Of a stretch of DNA of 46,909 nucleotides, positions 41,563 to 46,909 are shown piece by piece; positions within the stretch are counted from its first letter, which is position 1, and each line of letters opens with the position of its first letter. The notes beneath the pieces are model-generated. The model was not told the origin of the DNA and did not search any database. It worked only from the letters and a program-made list of their open reading frames with translations. Source of the stretch: Akkermansia muciniphila (GTDB taxonomy: Bacteria; Pseudomonadota; Gammaproteobacteria; Burkholderiales; Burkholderiaceae_C); contig CALQKH020000019.1 of the NCBI GenBank assembly GCA_943331105.2, positions 1-46,909 of the forward strand. The letters are read 5' to 3'. A program made the translations under genes and the position numbers.

Positions 41563-42072
41563 ATGAACACTGAACAATCCCTTGGCATCCTGAGTTGTCA
41601 GCCCCTGACTGCACAATCTTTTTCGCCCTATGGCGAGGTGTTGAATTTGTTTGCACCGACCCATCAAACCATCAACCAAGGCACCAGCGGCCGACTCAAT
41701 TTGCCCGGCGGGCTGGACTTGATGGGCGATGATGGACAGGCGGTGTTGGCGGTTTTCCACGCGCTGGCGCAAAACCCCGAGGGCCCTTGCCACATGCTGG
41801 AGCGGCACCAACGCGGCAGCCAGACCTTTGTGCCATTGACAGGTGCGCGCTGTCGTTTGCTGGTGGCCTTGGGCCAAGACCAGCCCGACCTGCGCACGCT
41901 CAAGTGCTTTGAGGTCACGGGTCAGCAAGGCTTCACGCTGCACAAAGGCACTTGGCATCACCCTCTGATGGCCTTGGACAAGGGTGCCTTTTTGGTGCTG
42001 GAGCGCCAAGGCCCGACCGAAGATTGCGAGATTCATTCACTGCCTTTGAGTCTGCGCCTGAGTCCCCTTTGA
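41563..42072 (+). CDS. Ureidoglycolate lyase (AllA family)
   Basis: Cleaves ureidoglycolate to glyoxylate and urea, the last step of allantoin breakdown. The cupin-like fold shows LERHQRGSQTFVPL and the histidine-rich KGTWHHPLMAL, both typical of AllA, and YGEVLNLF near the start. It has 169 residues. It is divergent from the GntR regulator. No strong ribosome site is visible, and the gap to the regulator is very short. Confidence 0.88.
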   Translation: MNTEQSLGILSCQPLTAQSFSPYGEVLNLFAPTHQTINQGTSGRLNLPGGLDLMGDDGQAVLAVFHALAQNPEGPCHMLERHQRGSQTFVPLTGARCRLLVALGQDQPDLRTLKCFEVTGQQGFTLHKGTWHHPLMALDKGAFLVLERQGPTEDCEIHSLPLSLRLSPL

Positions 42073-42102
42073 TGCCGTTTCCACGGGATGACCCTGCGGG
42101 TT

Positions 42103-43305
42103 TCAGGACCAGGCGTGGTGGATGTGTTCGGCCAGTTTGACCAGACTGCGGTCTGAGCCTTCCGGTCCCACCAAAGAAATACCCAAGGGTGCGCCCTGAT
42201 GGCTGGCCAATGGCAAGCTCACTTGCGGCAAGCCCGCCATGCCCGACACACACAACAAGCTGGTGGCCCGGTTGCGGTAGTCCTCCAGCTCGGCATCGGT
42301 CTGACGGATCCAAGGGGCCACATCGGGCATGGTGGGCATCAAGAGCACGCCATCCGTCCCCAAAATCTGCTGCATGTGCGTGCGCCAGTCTTCGCGGAAA
42401 GCCCGCGCCTTGGCCACTTGCTCGTCCGTGACTTTGGAAGACCAGTCAAAGCGCTGGGCCACCGCAGCGCCCAACACCGGCTGGAAACGCTGAAGAAAGC
42501 CGCCATGCACATCCCAGGCCTCACGTCCCTGAATGGCGCGGAAATGCCAGTACATGGTGTCCATGTCACCCTGCATGATGCGAACCGGTTTGGCCTTGCC
42601 CAAGCATTGCTCCACTTTTTGCCGCACTGGTTTGAGGGCTTTGAGGGCCCCTGGCGTGGCCAGTGCCCACATATCAGTCGGGGCCAACACGCGGATCTGA
42701 TCGGGCAAGGGCTGCGCATCCTGACCCAACAAGACATCCGCCACTCGGGCAAAGGTGGGCACATCGCGGGCAAACCAGCCACAAGTGTCCAGGCTGGGCG
42801 ACAAGGCCATGGTGTCTTGCAAACTGATGCGGCCATGGCTGGGCCGCATGCCCACCAAACCACAATGGTTGGCGGGGGCGCGCACCGAGCCGCCGGTGTC
42901 CGAACCCAAAGCAAAATCACACAAGCGGTTGGACACGGCAGACGCCGAGCCCGAAGAGGACCCGCCGCTGATGCGCTCGGCCACCGCGCCGTTGATCGGC
43001 GCGCCGTAATGGGCGTTTTGACCGTTCATGGAAAACGCCAATTCGTCGGTGACGGTTTTGCCGACAAAACGGGCACCGGCGTCGAGCAGGCTTTGCACCA
43101 CCGGAGCCGTTCGGTCTTGAACGCCCCACAAGGCCATGAGCATGGGTTGACCGCCACTGGTGGGGTAGCCCTTGACGTGGTAGATGTCTTTGGCCGCAAA
43201 GCTCAGACCCGACAAAGGACCCGTGGCAGCGTGGCCCACAAGGCTGGAGGGGTATGGCATGAAGGCGTGGGCTGGGTCCCACAGAACGTCGGTGTGTCGG
43301 CTCAT
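42103..43305 (-). CDS. Amidase signature family enzyme
   Basis: Hydrolyses an amide bond. The Ser-cisSer-Lys triad is complete: Lys39 in AAKDIY, Ser116 in GGSSSGSAS and Ser140 in GSDTGGSVRAPA. It has 400 residues from ATG 43305, somewhat shorter than GatA. It follows the ABC transporter genes with a 38-nt gap and is probably in their operon. The substrate may be the compound imported by that transporter. It is not GatA, since no gatB or gatC is next to it. Confidence 0.88.
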   Translation of the reverse strand: MSRHTDVLWDPAHAFMPYPSSLVGHAATGPLSGLSFAAKDIYHVKGYPTSGGQPMLMALWGVQDRTAPVVQSLLDAGARFVGKTVTDELAFSMNGQNAHYGAPINGAVAERISGGSSSGSASAVSNRLCDFALGSDTGGSVRAPANHCGLVGMRPSHGRISLQDTMALSPSLDTCGWFARDVPTFARVADVLLGQDAQPLPDQIRVLAPTDMWALATPGALKALKPVRQKVEQCLGKAKPVRIMQGDMDTMYWHFRAIQGREAWDVHGGFLQRFQPVLGAAVAQRFDWSSKVTDEQVAKARAFREDWRTHMQQILGTDGVLLMPTMPDVAPWIRQTDAELEDYRNRATSLLCVSGMAGLPQVSLPLASHQGAPLGISLVGPEGSDRSLVKLAEHIHHAWS

Positions 43306-43343
43306 GTTCAACTCACTTTGAAAAAATAATCAGGCCCCATGGA

Positions 43344-44342
43344 TCAGGCCACGGGCTGAGGCTGGGCCAGCAAGCAACGAACACTGTGGCCATCGGCCAG
43401 CCAGGTCACGTCCGGGCGTGTGGCCGAGCATTCAGGCACAGCCATCTTGCAACGGCTGGCAAAGGCGCAGCCCTCTGGCAGGTTCGTCAAATCAGGCGGT
43501 GAGCCGGCAATCGTTTCCAGGCGCTGGCCTTTGGCCAAAGCGCCGTCGGCACGGCTTTGCAGCAAAGCACGGGTGTAGGGGTGCCGAGGCTCGCGCATCA
43601 GGGTTCGGGCAGGCCCCTCCTCCACAATGCGACCGGCATACATCACGGCAATCCGATCGGCCACCTCTACGGCGGCGCCAATGTCGTGGGTGACAAAAAT
43701 CACCGACAAGCCCATTTCTTTTTGCAACTCACGCAAGAGCAGCAAGATCTGGATTTGGACGGTCGCGTCCAATGCGGTGGTGGGTTCATCGGCCAGTAGC
43801 AACTGGGGCTGGCAAGCCAGGGCCAGGGCAATCATGGCGCGCTGGCGCATGCCGCCTGACATCTCATGCGGATACGCCTGCAAACGACGCTCAGGGCTGG
43901 GAATGCGCACCCGCTCGAACAAGGCCAAGGCCCGCTGCCTGGCCGTTTCCTCGCTCACATTTTCGTGACGGCGAATGGTTTCGATGATTTGCTGGCCCAC
44001 GCTGTAAACCGGGTCCAGCGCCAACAAGGGCTCTTGAAAAATCATGGACGCCACACGCCCACGGAAGCGGCTGAGCTGGTCCTGCGACAGTGCGAGCACA
44101 TCCTGATCGCCCACCCGGATTTGCCCTGAAATTTGGGTTTTCTTTTCGGCATGCAAACGCAGCACGGTGCGCAAGGTGACGCTCTTGCCAGAACCTGACT
44201 CGCCAATCAGGGCGACCACTTCGCCGCGTTGCACGCGCAAGTCCACGCCCGAGACCGCCTGAACGGGTTTTTTGCCGCCGGTGAAGGTGACATGCAGCTG
44301 GCGGATATCCACATATGGGGGGGTTGGCGTATCGGGTTTCAT
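43344..44342 (-). CDS. Peptide/solute ABC transporter ATP-binding protein (DppD type)
   Basis: An ABC ATPase of the oligopeptide-importer family. Walker A is GESGSGKS, the signature MSGGMRQR, and Walker B LLLADEPTTALD. The C-terminal oligopeptide-transporter extension has CAFASRCKMAVPEC. It has 332 residues from ATG 44342, which overlaps the stop of the other ATPase (ATGA); an upstream extension lies inside that gene. Confidence 0.92.
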   Translation of the reverse strand: MKPDTPTPPYVDIRQLHVTFTGGKKPVQAVSGVDLRVQRGEVVALIGESGSGKSVTLRTVLRLHAEKKTQISGQIRVGDQDVLALSQDQLSRFRGRVASMIFQEPLLALDPVYSVGQQIIETIRRHENVSEETARQRALALFERVRIPSPERRLQAYPHEMSGGMRQRAMIALALACQPQLLLADEPTTALDATVQIQILLLLRELQKEMGLSVIFVTHDIGAAVEVADRIAVMYAGRIVEEGPARTLMREPRHPYTRALLQSRADGALAKGQRLETIAGSPPDLTNLPEGCAFASRCKMAVPECSATRPDVTWLADGHSVRCLLAQPQPVA

Positions 44343-45400
44343 ACCGCGACCTCCAAAGGTGTGACCGCGCTTTGCAATGCGGGTGCCCCGGTGTGCGCAG
44401 CGCCGGCCACATGCATCCAGCAGGCTACCTGTTGGCCATGTTGGGCTTGGGCCAAAACCGGCATCTTTTCGCTGCAAATGGCTTGGGCATGCACACAGCG
44501 GGTGTGAAAACGACAGCCACTGGGCGGGTTGATCGGGTTGGGCGGGTCACCTGCCAAAGGCGGGGTTTCGGTGCGCCTGTCAGGGTCCAGAGTCGGTATC
44601 GACGAGAGCAAGGCTTGCGTGTAGGGGTGCGCAGCATGCTTGAACAGGGTTTCACTGTCGCCCACTTCCACCACTTGCCCCAGGTACATCACCATGACCC
44701 GGTCGCTCATGTAGCGCACCACATTCAGGTCGTGGCTGATGAAAATGTAGGTCAGGCCGAACGCCTCTTTCAAGTCGAGCAAGAGGTTCAGAACCTGCGC
44801 TTCCACCGACTTGTCCAGGGCAGAAACCGCCTCGTCCAGGATGATCAAACGCGACTGCAAAGCCAAGGCGCGGGCAATGTTGACACGCTGCCTTTGCCCG
44901 CCTGACAACTCATGGGGGTAGCGCTCGGCAAAGCGTTGCGGCGCCAGCCCCACCCGTTCGAGCAAGTCACGCGCCCGCTCTATCGCCTCGCGCTCGGGTA
45001 ATCCGTGCACCATGGGGGCAAATGCGATCGAGTCTTCCATGGTCAGGCGTGGATTCAAGGATGCGTAGCTGTCTTGAAACACCATCTGGGCCTGACGGCG
45101 ATAGTCCTTCAAGGGCAGGGACTGGCTGCCTACGGTCTGGCCATCGAACACCAGCTCGCCTTGGTCGGGCGTGATCAACTGCATGAGCAAACGCGCCGTG
45201 GTCGACTTGCCGCAACCGGACTCGCCCACCACGCCCAAGGTCTCCCCCTTGAACACATCAAAGCTCACCCCATCGACGGCGCGCACCACGCCGGCGCTGC
45301 GGCCCAACAAGTCTTTCTTGAGTGGAAAGTGCTTGACCAAACCACGCACCGAGAGCATCGGCTGACTCGATCCGTTCGCCTCATCATTGGCCATTGTCAT
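44339..45400 (-). CDS. Peptide/solute ABC transporter ATP-binding protein (DppF type)
   Basis: The second ATPase of the importer. Walker A GESGCGKST, signature LSGGQRQR and Walker B LIILDEAVSALD are present, and the C-terminal extension has CRFHTRCVHAQAIC. FQDSYASLNPRLT is characteristic of the DppF/OppF branch. ATG 45400 gives 353 residues; Met3 (45394) is also possible. It lies 7 nt after the DppC-type permease. Confidence 0.92.
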   Translation of the reverse strand: MTMANDEANGSSQPMLSVRGLVKHFPLKKDLLGRSAGVVRAVDGVSFDVFKGETLGVVGESGCGKSTTARLLMQLITPDQGELVFDGQTVGSQSLPLKDYRRQAQMVFQDSYASLNPRLTMEDSIAFAPMVHGLPEREAIERARDLLERVGLAPQRFAERYPHELSGGQRQRVNIARALALQSRLIILDEAVSALDKSVEAQVLNLLLDLKEAFGLTYIFISHDLNVVRYMSDRVMVMYLGQVVEVGDSETLFKHAAHPYTQALLSSIPTLDPDRRTETPPLAGDPPNPINPPSGCRFHTRCVHAQAICSEKMPVLAQAQHGQQVACWMHVAGAAHTGAPALQSAVTPLEVAV

Positions 45401-45407
45401 TCGGACC

Positions 45408-46301
45408 TCACTGTTTGATTTCCATGGCCGAGCGCAAGCCGTCGGCCAGAAGGTTGAAAGCAATCGATGTCATGAAAATCATCGCCCCAGGCAAAGCTGC
45501 AATCCAGGGTTGCGTGTAAATGGCGGTGCGCAAGGTGTTGAGCATCAGACCCCACTCCGGCTCAGGTGGTTTGACCCCCAGACCCAAAAAGCTCAGACCC
45601 GAGGCCAAGATCATGGACACCGCAATCAAACTCGTGGCGTACACAAAAATCGGCCCCAGCACATTGCCCAGCACATGCACGCGCACGATGGTGAAAGCGG
45701 ATGCGCCAGAAGCCCTGGCTGCCTCGACAAAATCACGCCCACGAATCTGGGTCGTCACGCTTTCAGCCACACGGGCCAAAGGCGGGATGAACACAATCGT
45801 CAAGGAGATGAGGGAGTTGGTGATACCCGCCCCTAAAGCGCCTGACAAAGCGATGGCCAACAAGACCGATGGGAAAGCGTAAAAAACATCGATGGTGCGC
45901 ATCATCACGCTGTTGACCCAGCCACCCATGTAACCGGCGGTGATACCGATCAGCGAGCCGATGACAAAGGCACAAATGACGGGGGTGATGCCCATGAACA
46001 AAGACAACCTGGCCCCCACCATCAAGCGGCTGAGCATGTCGCGGCCCAACTCGTCGGTGCCCAAGGGGTGGCCTTCAAAGCCAATCGGCTTGAGGCGTTT
46101 GAGCATGGCGGACTGGTAGGGATCCATGGGCGCCAGCCAAGGCCCTAAAACAGCCAGCACCATCAACAACAGCACCACCAAAGCGGCACCCACAGCCACC
46201 TTGTCACGTAAAAAACGACGCCACACGGTTTCCCAATAACCGGCAGAGCGCTCGTACACCAGCGGTAGCACGGGGCTGGCAGCCGCATTCAATAAAGTCA
46301 T
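45408..46301 (-). CDS. Peptide/solute ABC transporter permease (DppC type)
   Basis: An inner-membrane permease with six helices. HPLGTDELGRDMLSRLMVGA is the DppC N-terminal signature and EAARASGASAFTIVRVHVLG is the EAA loop that contacts the ATPases. It has 297 residues. It starts 21 nt after the DppB-type gene. Confidence 0.92.
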   Translation of the reverse strand: MTLLNAAASPVLPLVYERSAGYWETVWRRFLRDKVAVGAALVVLLLMVLAVLGPWLAPMDPYQSAMLKRLKPIGFEGHPLGTDELGRDMLSRLMVGARLSLFMGITPVICAFVIGSLIGITAGYMGGWVNSVMMRTIDVFYAFPSVLLAIALSGALGAGITNSLISLTIVFIPPLARVAESVTTQIRGRDFVEAARASGASAFTIVRVHVLGNVLGPIFVYATSLIAVSMILASGLSFLGLGVKPPEPEWGLMLNTLRTAIYTQPWIAALPGAMIFMTSIAFNLLADGLRSAMEIKQ

Positions 46302-46322
46302 GTCAATTCCTTGGGGTCGTGA

Positions 46323-46909
46323 TCAAGCGCGTGCAATGCGAGGGTCCAGCAAGGTCTGGATCACATCCACGATGAGGTTGAGCACCACAAAAAACATGGC
46401 CAGCACCAAGATCGTGCCTTGCAGTAAAGGCAAGTCGCGCTGGAAGATGGCCGAGTTCAACAAGAAGCCCGTGCCAGGCCAAGAAAAAACCGTCTCAATC
46501 AGGATCGAGCCCCCGAGCAGATAACCCAACTGCAAGCCCATCACCGCCAGCGCCGTGGGGGCGGCGTTTTTGACCACATGCCAAAAAATACCCAAATTGG
46601 TCAAGCCCTTGGCGCGCAAACCGACAATGAACTCTTGCGCCAAGATATCGGCCACCAAGGCCCGCACCGTGCGCGCAATGATGCCCATCGGGATCACGCT
46701 CATGGTGATCGCGGGCAAGAGCATGTGCTTGACGTGCTCCCAATCCCAGACCCACTGGCTGGAACCACCCGGCCCAGCGCCACCCGGCGGCAGCCACATC
46801 AGGATCGAAGAAAACACAATCACCAAGACCATGCCCAGCCAGTAGTGCGGGACGCTGACGCCCAGCACTGAGAGCAAAGAAGCGAACTTGTCCAGCCAGG
46901 AATTCTGGA
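46323..46909 (-). CDS. Peptide/solute ABC transporter permease (DppB type), partial
   Basis: The C-terminal about 195 residues of a DppB-type permease; the gene runs off the right window edge. The frame is open to the last base (beginning QNSWLDKFASLLSVLGVSVP), so the internal TTG at 46877 is not the start. VSVPHYWLGMVLVIVFS and the EAA-like loop GLRAKGLTNLGIFWHVVKNA identify the family. A binding-protein gene, if present, is outside the window. Confidence 0.9.
   Translation of the reverse strand, partial: QNSWLDKFASLLSVLGVSVPHYWLGMVLVIVFSSILMWLPPGGAGPGGSSQWVWDWEHVKHMLLPAITMSVIPMGIIARTVRALVADILAQEFIVGLRAKGLTNLGIFWHVVKNAAPTALAVMGLQLGYLLGGSILIETVFSWPGTGFLLNSAIFQRDLPLLQGTILVLAMFFVVLNLIVDVIQTLLDPRIARA

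Overview
The window is a chromosomal segment of an anoxygenic phototrophic betaproteobacterium. The protein families, high GC content and gene order suggest Burkholderiales, probably the Comamonadaceae (Limnohabitans/Rhodoferax-like) or Rubrivivax neighbourhood; this placement is inference, since no rRNA gene is present. Most of the window is a photosynthesis gene cluster (about 8.9-39.4 kb). It makes bacteriochlorophyll a with the oxygen-dependent cyclase AcsF; no anaerobic BchE is visible. That fits an aerobic or facultatively aerobic phototroph.

Layout. 1-261 is the 3' end of hemE. 307-7588 (minus) is a complete cytochrome c maturation operon, ccmABCDEFGHI. 7783-8109 (minus) encodes a high-potential iron-sulfur protein (HiPIP), the likely electron donor to the reaction centre; 8304-8897 is an NnrU-like membrane protein. 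9025-12850 is bchI-bchD-bchO. 12896-15295 holds a K+/H+ antiporter and an alpha/beta hydrolase. Reading leftward from 21831 (minus) come ppaA/aerR, ppsR, bchG, a PucC-family gene, bchP, tspO and possibly the hydrolase. From 22076 to 39439 (plus) runs one tightly packed series: bchF-N-B-H-L-M, lhaA, puhA-B-C, acsF, puhE, crtI-crtB and a short BLUF blue-light receptor gene. The right end (39442-46909) is unrelated metabolism: an M20 amidohydrolase, a GntR/FCD regulator, ureidoglycolate lyase, an amidase and a peptide-type ABC transporter, suggesting uptake and breakdown of a ureide, hydantoin or amide compound.

How it works together. BchI/D/H insert Mg, BchM methylates, AcsF closes the fifth ring, the dark-operative reductase BchN/B/L reduces ring D, BchF hydrates the vinyl group, BchG attaches the tail and BchP reduces it. 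PuhA/B/C/E and LhaA build the reaction centre and LH1. CrtB and CrtI begin carotenoid synthesis. pufLM, bchCXYZ and crtCDEF are absent although non-photosynthesis genes flank both sides, so the remainder must lie at another locus.

Regulation is the most interesting part. PpsR-type palindromes (TGT-N12-ACA) lie before bchF (two sites overlapping a good sigma70 promoter), bchI (one), bchG (one plus one near-match) and, unexpectedly, the ccm operon, where the site is almost identical to the bchI site. The cluster also encodes PpsR, a cobalamin-binding PpaA/AerR antirepressor and a stand-alone BLUF protein whose key residues have exactly the spacing of AppA. Together the last two resemble a split version of AppA. 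No rRNA, tRNA, CRISPR array or mobile element was recognised, and no gap between genes exceeds 300 bases.
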